Below, piece by piece: positions 35,239 to 44,459 of a stretch of 64,000 nt of DNA. The position numbers and the translations under genes were made by a program. Source of the stretch: DASVTR01 sp036382855 (GTDB taxonomy: Bacteria; Acidobacteriota; Blastocatellia; Pyrinomonadales; Pyrinomonadaceae); assembly GCA_036382855.1 (NCBI GenBank), contig DASVPO010000008.1, positions 372,001-436,000 on the forward strand. Reading direction: 5' to 3'. Positions within the stretch are counted from its first letter, which is position 1. Each line of letters opens with the position of its first letter. The notes below the pieces were generated by a model, which worked only from the letters and a program-made list of their open reading frames with translations, was not told where the DNA came from and made no database searches.

Positions 35239-35574
35239 GCCACCACACACGCAAAAGCGGCGACTGCTCACCAAAAAGCGGTCGCCGCACTCTTTCCAGC
35301 ACATTTCGAACAACTTACAGCGCTTGCAACACCTCCATCAACGCCCGCCGCACGCCGAAAGCTAGCCGCCGCACGACAAAATATGCTCACCGCACGCGAA
35401 AAGATTGCCGCCGCACGATAAAAGTTTGTCACCGCACGCGTCTCAACGCTCGCCGCACGCTGAAACATCGCCGCCGCATGAGGAAACATTCTCACCGCAC
35501 GCTGCCAGATTCCCGCCGCACGCCGCCAGATGCTCGCCGCAGGCGTTTAGATTCCCGCCGCAGCATAAAAATCG
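35239..35574. repeat. Second array of 21-bp-phased direct repeats, about 16 units
   Basis: Eleven well-kept 21-base units run from 35344 to 35574 (for example CTCACCGCACGCTGCCAGAT) with consensus near SYCGCCGCACGCNNNAARATK. Five diverged units extend the same phase back to about 35239. No insertion or deletion breaks the phase. All three frames of a 7-residue repeat can stay open (plus SPHAxxx, minus RAAxxxx and CGGNLxx), and no ribosome site is seen. The sequence differs from the array at 11624-12085 although both have a GC-rich anchor with CGCAC/TGCGC and an AT-rich half. It follows the 33037 gene by about 40 bases. Confidence 0.88.
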
Positions 35575-35652
35575 TAGTGTTGTCGAGTATTTGCGTAAGC
35601 TGACGACGGACGGGTTGAATAAGTTGTTAGCTTCCGTCCGATGTCGCCATTG

Positions 35653-35681
35653 TTGCCATTTGTGCAGATACAGTCTTATGA
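35653..35681 (+). promoter_or_regulatory. Weak sigma-70 promoter candidate
   Basis: TTGCCA (35653-35658) and TTATGA (35676-35681) are 17 bases apart, upstream of the propeller-like gene. The -10 box matches poorly, so this is tentative. Confidence 0.3.
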
Positions 35682-35741
35682 AATGGTTTGCCTCAGAACC
35701 GCATAGACATTTAGAACGCGGTATTAAGTAAGGAGAATCAA

Positions 35742-36155
35742 ATGAGTAACACCCGAATCGGTCAAGCAAGTGGATTTGCGCCAGCAGTATGCTTCCACAA
35801 AGGCAAGTTTCACATGGTTTTCGTCGCTGACAATGAGAGCCGTGAATTGCTCCATGTAGTTTCTGAAGATGGGTTTTCCTGGGCAAGATTGAATAACTTG
35901 AAACAATCCACCAAGCAGTCGCCCGCCATCGCCAGTTTCAACGACAAGTTGCAGGTTGTCTTCGTCGCCAATAATGACACTAATCAGCTTCTGACGTGCA
36001 CCTATGTTGATGGCGTTGATTTATGGACTAATCAGGCTGGCTTAGGGGAAGCCTCGAAGTCTGCCCCTACTCTGGAACAGACTAATCGTTTGTTCATGTA
36101 CTTCACAGCCAATAATGACTCTAATGATCTTCTGGTAACAGAAATCTTCTCGTGA
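35742..36155 (+). CDS. Three-repeat beta-propeller-like protein, unknown
   Basis: A 137-aa protein without a signal peptide. Three imperfect repeats of about 45 aa are visible: FAPAVCFHKGKFHMVFVADN, SPAIASFNDKLQVVFVANND and SAPTLEQTNRLFMYFTANND, each ending in DN/NDxxxLL. The pattern is that of BNR/sialidase-like or lectin propeller blades, but three blades alone do not close a propeller, so it may oligomerise. A strong AAGGAGAA precedes the ATG. Its AT content and codon use look higher in A/T than neighbouring genes, suggesting transfer. No family is recognised with certainty. Confidence 0.75.
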   Translation: MSNTRIGQASGFAPAVCFHKGKFHMVFVADNESRELLHVVSEDGFSWARLNNLKQSTKQSPAIASFNDKLQVVFVANNDTNQLLTCTYVDGVDLWTNQAGLGEASKSAPTLEQTNRLFMYFTANNDSNDLLVTEIFS

Positions 36156-36635
36156 CAGAAATCTTGATACAGACAATAATGGGCTCGATTAGTACTACCT
36201 GTTTTGTCTGTAGGCGAGATAGTCAAACATGAGTTTAAGAGGACGTTTCAAAACCCAGGCTCGACTCTCCAGCGCCTTTAGTCTAATTTTAGCGCCTCCA
36301 GCGCGAACAGCTAGTTCACGCTGGAGGCGCAACTAAAGAAAAACTATTGGCGCTCGATGGGCTGAATGATGAAGCCAGCTAAGTTTTGAAACGCGCTTTA
36401 AGTGTTAGACAAGTTATGATGCGGCCGAGGGATTGCCTCCTTCTCCGGCCAGCTTGAATGAGATGTCAGATTTGCCCCTGATTTGAACCATTCAACTCTG
36501 GAACTTTCCATATCCTTAGACTCAACAGTTACTTCTCTACAGCAAGCGAATCTAACACCTTTGAGGCGTCCTAAAGGGTATTAGGCTTTTGCGCCTGTTT
36601 AGCTGTCCGAATCCGTGCTCGCCACGCACTCGTCT
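36156..36635. other. Intergenic region with inverted repeats
   Basis: About 480 bases with no convincing gene. It contains an inverted-repeat element (36244-36393), described separately. The rest, toward 36600, is AT-rich and shows no promoter or RNA gene I can recognise. Confidence 0.5.
36244..36393. repeat. Inverted-repeat element with nested hairpin (MITE-like candidate)
   Basis: CGTTTCAAAAC at 36244-36254 is matched by its complement at 36383-36393, enclosing about 150 bases. Inside is a second perfect 12-bp inverted repeat, GCGCCTCCAGCG at 36292-36303 with its complement at 36319-36330, extended by GAAC/GTTC. The nested symmetric layout resembles a miniature element, but no target-site duplication is visible and a terminator or structured RNA is equally possible. 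Confidence 0.4.
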
Positions 36636-37295
36636 TCACTCGCGGTCGGGCGATGGGGTGTCGCTGATGCGTATGTTGGCGAGGGTGTCTGCGCCGACGG
36701 GGCGGGTGTCGGTTGGGCCTTTGATGGCGGCGGCAGCGGTGGTCTCTCCGGCAGTCTCTATGTCACCGGGAGCGCCGGTGTCTTTATGGGTGGCGGTTGC
36801 AGCGTCTAAAGCTTTTTGGGGTTCTCTCATTTCCTGTGAGACTATGTTTGCCAGCCATTGAAAATCATCCCAGGTCTGCTCGCCTCTGTAGTTGCGCACG
36901 TCTGCGATTAATCCAGTTGCAGCAGCAAAGCACTCCTTGATGCTGTAGCCCCAGTTCTTGATGACGACTTCTGTTGCTTCCTGATTTCCGTTAATCAGGA
37001 TGGCGACGGCGTCGTAGCCGGAACAGGCACGCTCGGCCGTCGTCTTCTCCTCTGAGGTCCAGGTCGAGTAAGGTTTCGCTTTCAGAGAGAGGAGCACACG
37101 GCGTGCCTCCGTGAATTGCGGCCGCTGCAAATACTCTATGATCGTGAATAGGTTCTGGCTCCGGCTGGCCTTGAGGGCTGCCGATAATTGCCCGCGCATT
37201 GCTCGTAGTTGCAACCAGTAGACGATAAACGTTGCCACAATCGCGAGATTGCCGATGGCTTGCAGAATAAGCAGCCACTTTGGTGTTGTTTCCAT
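36636..37295 (-). CDS. Single-pass membrane protein with a DUF4760-like domain
   Basis: A 219-aa protein. One N-terminal transmembrane helix (about residues 8-31, ending IVYWLQLRAM) is followed by a helical cytoplasmic domain with SRSQNLFTIIEYLQRP, EARRVLLSLKAKPYSTW and a central AVAILINGN. The C-terminal 50 residues are Ala/Thr-rich and disordered. GGAGG lies five bases before the ATG. Similar proteins are common and uncharacterised. No close partner gene is seen. Confidence 0.75.
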   Translation of the reverse strand: METTPKWLLILQAIGNLAIVATFIVYWLQLRAMRGQLSAALKASRSQNLFTIIEYLQRPQFTEARRVLLSLKAKPYSTWTSEEKTTAERACSGYDAVAILINGNQEATEVVIKNWGYSIKECFAAATGLIADVRNYRGEQTWDDFQWLANIVSQEMREPQKALDAATATHKDTGAPGDIETAGETTAAAAIKGPTDTRPVGADTLANIRISDTPSPDRE

Positions 37296-37415
37296 TCAAC
37301 CTCCAGTATCGAGCCGGGCCTCAAGCAGATGAGAAACGTAGAGCATGCTGTAGAGCGGGCTTCAGGGTAACACGCGAGTCAAGCCTTTAATTAAAACTCG
37401 GTGGCGAGGGAGACT

Positions 37416-37472
37416 AAAAAACAGTAAGCAGTGACGGACAGCACATGTCGTCCGCCACTGCTTACTGTTTTT
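37416..37472 (-). terminator. Strong terminator of the 2317-aa protein gene
   Basis: AAAAACAGTAAGCAGTG and its complement form a 17-bp stem that continues with a partly paired inner stem (GGACA/TGTC). On the minus strand it is followed by TTTTTTAG, a good T-tract, about 34 bases past the stop of the giant gene. The T-tract on the other strand also allows plus-strand use. Confidence 0.9.
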
Positions 37473-37505
37473 AGTTGAAGACTCTTGCAGCCCTCTTCTG
37501 CCGAC

Positions 37506-40500
37506 TTACTGCGGAATGAAGGCAGCGGGGACGGGAATGTCCGCGCTGAGTCCCAGGTACTGAACGCTGACGGTGTTTGTGCCGCTCAGGACGATATACC
37601 AGGTAGCTTCGCTGGGACGCCAGATGGCGATGTCCGTCTTGCCGTCGCCATCGTAGTCGCCGGGGACGGGGCGGTCTGCGCTCTCGCCCCAGTTGCGAAT
37701 GAGGCTTCCGCCGGTGCTCTTCTTGATGTACCAGTTGCCCTCGTTGGGACGGAAGACTGCGATGTCCGTCACGCCGTCGCCGTCATAGTCGCCGGGGACG
37801 GGGCGGTCTGCGCCGAGTCCCCAGTTGATTTGCTGCGAGCCGCCTGTGCTCTTGAGGATGTACCAGTTGCCTTCGGTCTGACGGAAGACTGCGATGTCAG
37901 CACGCCCGTCACCATCATAATCGCCGGGGACGAGGCGGTCTGTCGGGTCGCCCCAGCCCTGCGCGATGCTGCCGCCCGTGCTCTTCTTGATATACCAGTT
38001 GCCTTCGTTGAGACGGAAGACCGCAACGTCCGTTTTGCCGTCGCCATCGTAGTCGGCGGGCACGGGTCTGTCTCCCTGCTGTCCCCAGTTCTGGATGGTG
38101 CTTGCGCCGTTGGAGCTCTGGAGTATGTACCAGTTGCCGTCCGAGGGGCGGAAGATGGCGATGTCTGTCTTGCCGTCGCCGTCGTAATCGCCGGGCGCTG
38201 CGAGGTCGCCGAGGCTCGCCTGTCCCCACTGCTGTAGCTGCTGAGCGCCGTTGGTGGTCTTGACGACGTGCCAGATGCCGCTATCGGATTGCCAGACGGC
38301 GAGGTCTGTGCGGCGGTCGCCGTCGAAGTCGGAAGTCTGGTTGCGTAGAGCCTGCGGCCGCGTGCCACCTGCGACGAAGGTCGCGCCCGCATCGGAGTGC
38401 AGGTTGTTGAAGGCCGCCTGCGCGGGAACGAACTGGACGCCGCTGGCCGAAGGCGCAATCGTGTAGTTGCCGCCCTGCGGTAGGTTGGCGAAGGTGTAGT
38501 TGCCGTTGGCGTCTGTAGTGACGGTAAAGCTGCCGCTCGTGGCAAGAGAGCGTTGCAGGTCATCACCGCTGGCACGCATCGCCGCCGTGTTGGCGAAGTT
38601 TGAGCCGTTGAGCACGACCGTCACGCCGGAGAGCGGAACGCCGTCGTCGTTGACGACGATGCCGTTGATGTTGAAGTTCTGACCGCTGACGGTAATGTCA
38701 ACGGGCTGCGTTGTCGCACGCGCGCCGGTGTTGGCGACGTTGCGCACAGAGATTGTATAGCGTCCCGGCGGAACGTCAGTCCAGGTGAAACTATAAGGCG
38801 TGGTGGTGTCTGTGCCGAGCAGTGTTGTGCCCGCGTAAAACTCCATGCGGGCGGTCGGGTAGTTGCTCGGCTGTCGTGTGGCCTCTATGGTAATCGTCGC
38901 CGGAGCAGTGAAGGTCGCTTCAGCCTGCGGGCTTGTCATCACAGGCGGCGGCACGGGCAAAGGCATCAGAGACGGATTGCTCGGCGGAAGCAGCGTGATG
39001 TTGACGGGCGCTGAGTCTGTCGCGATGCCAAGATTGTCAATGGCGCGGGCCGTCAGGGCGTAGGCCGTTGACGCAGGACTATTCCAGACGATTTGATAAG
39101 GCGCTGAAGCGTCAGAGCCAATCAGGGTCGTTCCCGCGTAGAACTCAACGCGGGCGAGCGTTCTGCCTTCTGCGGCTGCTGCGTCGGCCGCGACGAAGAC
39201 GTTCGTCGGCTGTTGGAACGTCTGGTTGTTCGCCGGATAGGTGATGTTGACAGTCGGCGAATCGGGCAAGACTCCGACCTGCGTGACTGTGAACAACTGG
39301 CCGGAGATGTTGATTGTGCCGCTGCGTTGTTCGGTTGTCGGATTATTGGCAACGGTGTAGGTGACTGTGCCGTTGCCTGTGCCGGAGCCAGAGTTGACGG
39401 TAATCCAGTTGGCGTTGCTCGTCGCAGTCCAACTGCAAGTGCCGGTCGTGACTGTGACGGCGACGCTGCCGCTGCCGCCGTTGGCCGCAAAGTTTTTGCT
39501 GAGCGGCGAGATGGAAACAGAGCAGGGCAGGGTTGAGGAAGTATCAACCGCGTAGAAGTAGGAATAATCGTAGCCGCCCGCGATTTCGGTCGAGACGTAG
39601 GCTGTCTGACCGTCGGGCGCAAAGACGGCGCGATTGTGCGGGCGCACCTGCCCGTATTCGCCGAAGCCCGGCTCGGTTGGCAGCGGAATCCGCCACAACT
39701 CCGCGCCGCTCGCCGGACTCACGCCGAGGAAAAAGCCTGGTTGACCGAAGGCGTAGAGGCCGGGCACGAAGACGACCTGATTTGCAGGACTCACGATAGG
39801 GTCGTCCAGATTGCGACAACTGCTGCTGGAAACGCAGTCGTCAAAGTGCCACTTCTCCGTGCCGTTGGGATTGACGGCGTAGAGACGATAGAAGTTCTGG
39901 ACCAGATAGTGGACGCTATCGGGGCCGATATCCTGCAACAACCCTTGCGGGCCTTGACCGAAGAGCGGGAACGTCCAGTTGAGCGCAAGCTGCGGCGTGA
40001 AAGACTGCGTGACGTTGTGAACCGTCTGGTCCGGCGCGACGATAGCCTGCCCGCTCAAGCCCGAAACGGCTTGCACACGATTGCCGTTGTCCATGCGATG
40101 AGCATAGAGGCCGCCGTTGAAGGTCTGCGATGAACCCTGGAAATAGAGAAGACCAAGCTGCGCGTTGAATGTAAAATACTTGCCGCTGGTTGCTCCCTGA
40201 ACATAACGGTCGTAGTAGTTCCAGACGAGATGCCCGTCTCCGGGCGCAAGCGCAACGAGGTTGAGAGCCGTCGGCGTGACGGCCGAAGGCGTATTGAAGA
40301 TGACGTAGATTTTGCCATCAGGCCCAACGTCTGGGCCAACGCGAACGTTGGTTGATTCGGGCGCGTTAAACTGCCACTTCTGTGTTCCATCAGGATTGAG
40401 CGCGACGACGGAGCCGACAAAGGGCGTGCCGACGCCGCCGGGCTGCGCGCCCGTCGCGACGTAGATCGTGCCGTCCGGGCCGACGGAGATGTGACCGTCC

Positions 40501-43500
40501 GTGCCGAAGCGTCCGGCCATGATAATCCATTTGAGTCCGCCGTCCGCTGTGAGCGCGTAGAGGCGGCCCTCGTCGTCGTTGAGATAGACTGAGCCATCCG
40601 GGCCAACCGCCGCCTGTTGATAGACGTAGCCGCCGTTGACCGTAAAGCGCCACTTGATGCGGCCCGATTGCTGGCGCTGTGTGACATCCAGATTCAGAGC
40701 GTTGCTGAGGCCGTTGGTGGTTTCAAGCTGCACCTGATTAGTGCCTATGCTCGCGCCTTCAGGCACGTAGAGCTTGATGGAAGAATCGCCCCAACTGAAA
40801 ATCACGGCCGGAACGCCGCCGATGAGCACGCGGCTTGTTTCCTGTGTGCCGCCGAAGTTTGCGCCCGTCAGCGTGAGACTTCCGCTGCGAGGGATGGTGT
40901 TGGCCGAAAGCGCGTCGAGACGCGGGCTGCCGGTCAGCGTGCCGTAGAGACTGAAGACGCCATCGCTGTTGCGTGGGCTGATCCACAGTCCGCCTGTCAG
41001 GTTGTCGCGATGATAGACGGGCGAGTTGCGCGGCTGGTTTGAACGCGAACTGGCCCAGTACCATCTTTCGGTATCCGTGACCAGTTGCGTTGAGATGAAA
41101 TGTTTGCCCGTTGCCGTAAACGCGGTCGGCAGTTGTATGTCGAAGAAGTTTGCGTCCGTCGGATCGTAAGTCAGATTAGGACTACCGACAGCGATGAATT
41201 GCTCGGATTGAAGGAGACCGGGCGAGCCGTTCAACCACTGGTAGAAACGGACGTAGATGCCGTGGACGACAGGGTTGCGCGGCGAACTGAAATCGCGGTA
41301 GCCGTACATCAAAACGCGCTCGACCGTGCCGACGATGTCAAAGTCGTCCGCGACTTCCTGATTGACGGGCGGCGTTTCGGCCTGCGTTTTCACGCTCGGG
41401 CCGATGATTGATTGTCCGTCACTCGTCTGCGACCAGAGCAGATTATTGTTCTGCGGCGTGACCGTCACGGTGACGGGCGCGGAGGTGGTCATCGCTCCGC
41501 GATTGTCTGTCGCGACGGCGCGCAGGACGTAAGTCCCTGCGGGGACGTTGAAGCGCGAGACGGTGTAGGGCGCGCTCGTGTCCTTGCCCCACGAAGCGTT
41601 GTTGTTGAAGAACTCGACCTGCGTGATAGTGCCGTTGCTGTCGGCGGCCGTCGCGTTAACGATGAGTTGGGCGGGCGCTCTGGATGTCGCACCGTCAGCG
41701 GGCGATGTGATGGCGACGGTGGGCGGCGTGTTCGGCGGCGTAGCTTCATTTGTGTAGGCCGAATCACCTGCCAGCCCGTAAGAGCGGACGCGGTAGAAAT
41801 AGGCTGGGCCGCCGGGGTTGACGCTGGTTGAATAAGTTGTCACGTTTGCGCCGACGACAGCTATCTGCGACCAAGCGCCGGTCGCACCAATCTTATACTC
41901 AATCTTGAAGCCGCGTTCGTCGTTGCTGTTGTCCGTCCACGTCAGTTCGTTAACGTTTGGATTTCCATTCGGCTCGGTTGCGACGAGATTAGTGGGCGCT
42001 GCCGGAATCGTTCCCAGAACGGGCGGAGCAAAACGCGCCGTCTGGATGGTGATGCGGTGCGACTTGTAGGGCGCTGTGTCGTAAAACTTCGCGTAGGCGA
42101 AGATGGAGAGGCCGTTGTCTGCGATGACGAACGGAGTGTCTTCCGGCAGTTGCGACGTGGCAATCGGAAACTCTTCGAGCGTGATGTTGGTAGGGCTGAC
42201 GCGCGCGCCGAAGATGTCGCCGCGCGGTTGAGCGGGATAGCTCTCGTTGCGCTGGTCAACCCAATCGAGAACATACTGCGCGCCGTCCCATGCGACGGCC
42301 GGAAGCGCCTGAAGATTCGGCGCGTCAACGAGCGTGTAGCCGCTCACGGGGTCTGGAAACGTTCCGTCGGCGTTGATACGACGCCCCAGGATGTTTCCGT
42401 TGGACCAGACGACGAGAGCCGAATTTCCTGCGACCGCTAGATGCGGATTGTTGTCGTTGCCGGGCGTTCCGCCGACAGGGAAAGCGCCGAGCGTCATGCC
42501 GTCAGGCTCTACGAAAGCACCGTAGATTGTGCCGGGCGAATCGTCGTGGTTGTTGTGGTGTTCCCAGACGACGAGCCAGCGAGTGCCGAAGGCTGCGACA
42601 CGCGGAACGAAGTTGAAGCTGAAGTCAACTCTGGTCGGCGTTCCCTGCACGATGCCCAGACCGTTGACGCGCACGTAATGCACGTAGCGCTTCTGGCTCG
42701 TCGCCTGAATAATACTGGCGACGAGGAAGCTATCTCCGAGCGCAGCGACATCCGGCTGCTCGCCCGTCATAATCGTGAAGGCAGCGGCGTCGAGCACAAT
42801 GCCTTCGGGCGTTACGCGACGGCCGAGAATTTGTCGCCCGCTGGCCGTGCCGTTCGTGTCCGTCTGCCAGACGACTAGATAGACAAGGCCGTTGAAAGTG
42901 ACGGACGGGTTGGCGTTGGTCGGAGAGCCGCTGGCGATGACAATCGGTTCGGCGTCAATCGGATGGGCGGCGGCATCAAGCCTCTGGGCCAAGATGCGCG
43001 AGTCGTTTGCTGCCTCGCTGCGGAAGACGGCCATGTAGCCGTTGCTGCCCTTGGCAATGCGCGGCCTCGTTTGTCGCGGCACACCGAGGCTGATGTTCGT
43101 GGGTGCTCCCACCACGCCTGCGCTTGTAACTCTTGCTCCTAAAATATGCGACAGCGCGTAGGACGGGTCGAAGGCTCTATCCTGAAAGACTATCTGAGCG
43201 CCGCCGCCCACACCGATTGTGATTCCGGCGCTGCTTCCGGCCAGAACGGAAATTCCGCCAGGGTCGAGCGCCGTGCCGTCGGCAGTGACACGAGCGACGC
43301 GTATGTGCTGGTTGATAGTTCCGTTCTGGCTATTGTAAGAGACAAACCACATGGTGCTATCGCCGCAGACATCCAGACGCGGGGCATAGCTATCCATGTT
43401 GGCGACAATCTGAACCGGGCTTCCGTCTATCAGTTGGCCGTCGGTGGAGATTCTGCTGCCGACTAATTTGTTGCCGGACGTTTGCGCGTAGCCGTTTTCC

Positions 43501-44459
43501 CAGACAGCCATGTAATACTGGCCGTTGAAGGCGAGCTTCGCTTTAGCTGAGCCGACAGGAAAGCCCGCCGGGCTGATTTTGAAGACGTTGCCGTTCTGGT
43601 CCAGATTAAGGTCAAGGCGGACGCCCTTCAGCACGTTCTCAAAATTAGGGCCGGCCGAAAGGTCAACGAACGTCACCAGAAAGCCGTTGCCGCCAAAGGC
43701 TATGTCGGGCGCGTCCAGAAATTGGCTCGTATGCTGGAAAGCCTCCTTGCCGTTGGGGTCGAGCACAACACCTGCGTGCGAGACGCGCGAGACGAAGACA
43801 GAGCGATTAGTGCTGCCAGCCGGAAAGCCTTCCCACATCACTATCCAGTTTGTGCCGTCGCTGATAACGGCGGCCGGAGCAGGCGAATTGGAATCGCCCG
43901 AATAGATAAGGAGCGGCACGGCGTCGAGCACAGTCCCGTCAGGAGAGACGCGGGCCGCGCGAATCTGCGTGTTGAAGGGGTTAGTCTCCTGCTGCGTTTG
44001 CCATGCGACGAGCCAGTTCTGACCGTTCCAGCCGACACGCGGTGTGCCCTGATTATATTGTCCTCCGGCGACGATAATCGTATCGAGCGCATTCCCGTTG
44101 GCGTCCAGACGGGCAGCATAAATGTCATCGAGTGTGCCGCGACCTGTGCCCGTTGTGGGCGCGCCGATGCCTGAAATCTGCCCGTTAATGACGGTTCGAT
44201 TATCCACCCAGACCGCCAGATATTGATTCCCACCACGCGCCACATGCGGGTTGTACTGATTGCCGGGAGCGGGCGCAACCGCCATGTCGCCCGGTAGGAT
44301 GACAGGGTCGGACAAATCGGCCGAGCGGACGACGACTATCCCGAAAACGGCGGCAATCATCAATCCAGCGCAGAGAATGAGCAGCCGTCTGGACGTGAAA
44401 CGGTGAAGACTGCAAGCAAGCGGCTGATTTTCCGGGCGCGAAGCGGAGTGACGGGACAT
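37506..44459 (-). CDS. Giant multidomain secreted protein (beta-propeller, FN3, Ig-like, IPT, PQQ-like, BACON, FG-GAP repeats)
   Basis: About 2317 aa; ATG 44459 is chosen because GGAG lies about eight bases upstream. A basic start and hydrophobic helix (RRLLILCAGLMIAAVFGIVVV) give export. Domains in order: about 14 repeats of the type GxNGQxxLVAWQ with ARVSPDGTVLD (residues 50-800); FN3 with LTWTDNSNDERGFKIEYK; an Ig-like domain (PPTVAITSPADGA); a lectin-like segment; an IPT/TIG domain; a PQQ-like propeller (AAVGPDGSVYLNDDEGRLYA); a BACON domain (SWTATSNANWITVNSG); two more Ig-like domains; a carboxypeptidase-regulatory-like domain; and six FG-GAP-like repeats (DYDGDGKTDIAIFRPS). It is probably a cell-surface or secreted adhesion or polymer-binding protein; no catalytic domain is seen. 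Followed by a strong terminator. Confidence 0.9.
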   Translation of the reverse strand: MSRHSASRPENQPLACSLHRFTSRRLLILCAGLMIAAVFGIVVVRSADLSDPVILPGDMAVAPAPGNQYNPHVARGGNQYLAVWVDNRTVINGQISGIGAPTTGTGRGTLDDIYAARLDANGNALDTIIVAGGQYNQGTPRVGWNGQNWLVAWQTQQETNPFNTQIRAARVSPDGTVLDAVPLLIYSGDSNSPAPAAVISDGTNWIVMWEGFPAGSTNRSVFVSRVSHAGVVLDPNGKEAFQHTSQFLDAPDIAFGGNGFLVTFVDLSAGPNFENVLKGVRLDLNLDQNGNVFKISPAGFPVGSAKAKLAFNGQYYMAVWENGYAQTSGNKLVGSRISTDGQLIDGSPVQIVANMDSYAPRLDVCGDSTMWFVSYNSQNGTINQHIRVARVTADGTALDPGGISVLAGSSAGITIGVGGGAQIVFQDRAFDPSYALSHILGARVTSAGVVGAPTNISLGVPRQTRPRIAKGSNGYMAVFRSEAANDSRILAQRLDAAAHPIDAEPIVIASGSPTNANPSVTFNGLVYLVVWQTDTNGTASGRQILGRRVTPEGIVLDAAAFTIMTGEQPDVAALGDSFLVASIIQATSQKRYVHYVRVNGLGIVQGTPTRVDFSFNFVPRVAAFGTRWLVVWEHHNNHDDSPGTIYGAFVEPDGMTLGAFPVGGTPGNDNNPHLAVAGNSALVVWSNGNILGRRINADGTFPDPVSGYTLVDAPNLQALPAVAWDGAQYVLDWVDQRNESYPAQPRGDIFGARVSPTNITLEEFPIATSQLPEDTPFVIADNGLSIFAYAKFYDTAPYKSHRITIQTARFAPPVLGTIPAAPTNLVATEPNGNPNVNELTWTDNSNDERGFKIEYKIGATGAWSQIAVVGANVTTYSTSVNPGGPAYFYRVRSYGLAGDSAYTNEATPPNTPPTVAITSPADGATSRAPAQLIVNATAADSNGTITQVEFFNNNASWGKDTSAPYTVSRFNVPAGTYVLRAVATDNRGAMTTSAPVTVTVTPQNNNLLWSQTSDGQSIIGPSVKTQAETPPVNQEVADDFDIVGTVERVLMYGYRDFSSPRNPVVHGIYVRFYQWLNGSPGLLQSEQFIAVGSPNLTYDPTDANFFDIQLPTAFTATGKHFISTQLVTDTERWYWASSRSNQPRNSPVYHRDNLTGGLWISPRNSDGVFSLYGTLTGSPRLDALSANTIPRSGSLTLTGANFGGTQETSRVLIGGVPAVIFSWGDSSIKLYVPEGASIGTNQVQLETTNGLSNALNLDVTQRQQSGRIKWRFTVNGGYVYQQAAVGPDGSVYLNDDEGRLYALTADGGLKWIIMAGRFGTDGHISVGPDGTIYVATGAQPGGVGTPFVGSVVALNPDGTQKWQFNAPESTNVRVGPDVGPDGKIYVIFNTPSAVTPTALNLVALAPGDGHLVWNYYDRYVQGATSGKYFTFNAQLGLLYFQGSSQTFNGGLYAHRMDNGNRVQAVSGLSGQAIVAPDQTVHNVTQSFTPQLALNWTFPLFGQGPQGLLQDIGPDSVHYLVQNFYRLYAVNPNGTEKWHFDDCVSSSSCRNLDDPIVSPANQVVFVPGLYAFGQPGFFLGVSPASGAELWRIPLPTEPGFGEYGQVRPHNRAVFAPDGQTAYVSTEIAGGYDYSYFYAVDTSSTLPCSVSISPLSKNFAANGGSGSVAVTVTTGTCSWTATSNANWITVNSGSGTGNGTVTYTVANNPTTEQRSGTINISGQLFTVTQVGVLPDSPTVNITYPANNQTFQQPTNVFVAADAAAAEGRTLARVEFYAGTTLIGSDASAPYQIVWNSPASTAYALTARAIDNLGIATDSAPVNITLLPPSNPSLMPLPVPPPVMTSPQAEATFTAPATITIEATRQPSNYPTARMEFYAGTTLLGTDTTTPYSFTWTDVPPGRYTISVRNVANTGARATTQPVDITVSGQNFNINGIVVNDDGVPLSGVTVVLNGSNFANTAAMRASGDDLQRSLATSGSFTVTTDANGNYTFANLPQGGNYTIAPSASGVQFVPAQAAFNNLHSDAGATFVAGGTRPQALRNQTSDFDGDRRTDLAVWQSDSGIWHVVKTTNGAQQLQQWGQASLGDLAAPGDYDGDGKTDIAIFRPSDGNWYILQSSNGASTIQNWGQQGDRPVPADYDGDGKTDVAVFRLNEGNWYIKKSTGGSIAQGWGDPTDRLVPGDYDGDGRADIAVFRQTEGNWYILKSTGGSQQINWGLGADRPVPGDYDGDGVTDIAVFRPNEGNWYIKKSTGGSLIRNWGESADRPVPGDYDGDGKTDIAIWRPSEATWYIVLSGTNTVSVQYLGLSADIPVPAAFIPQ

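Noticed and set aside
35268..35495. A 75-codon alanine-rich frame across the second array
   Set aside because: Same reason: 21-base periodicity keeps frames open, and no ribosome site is present.
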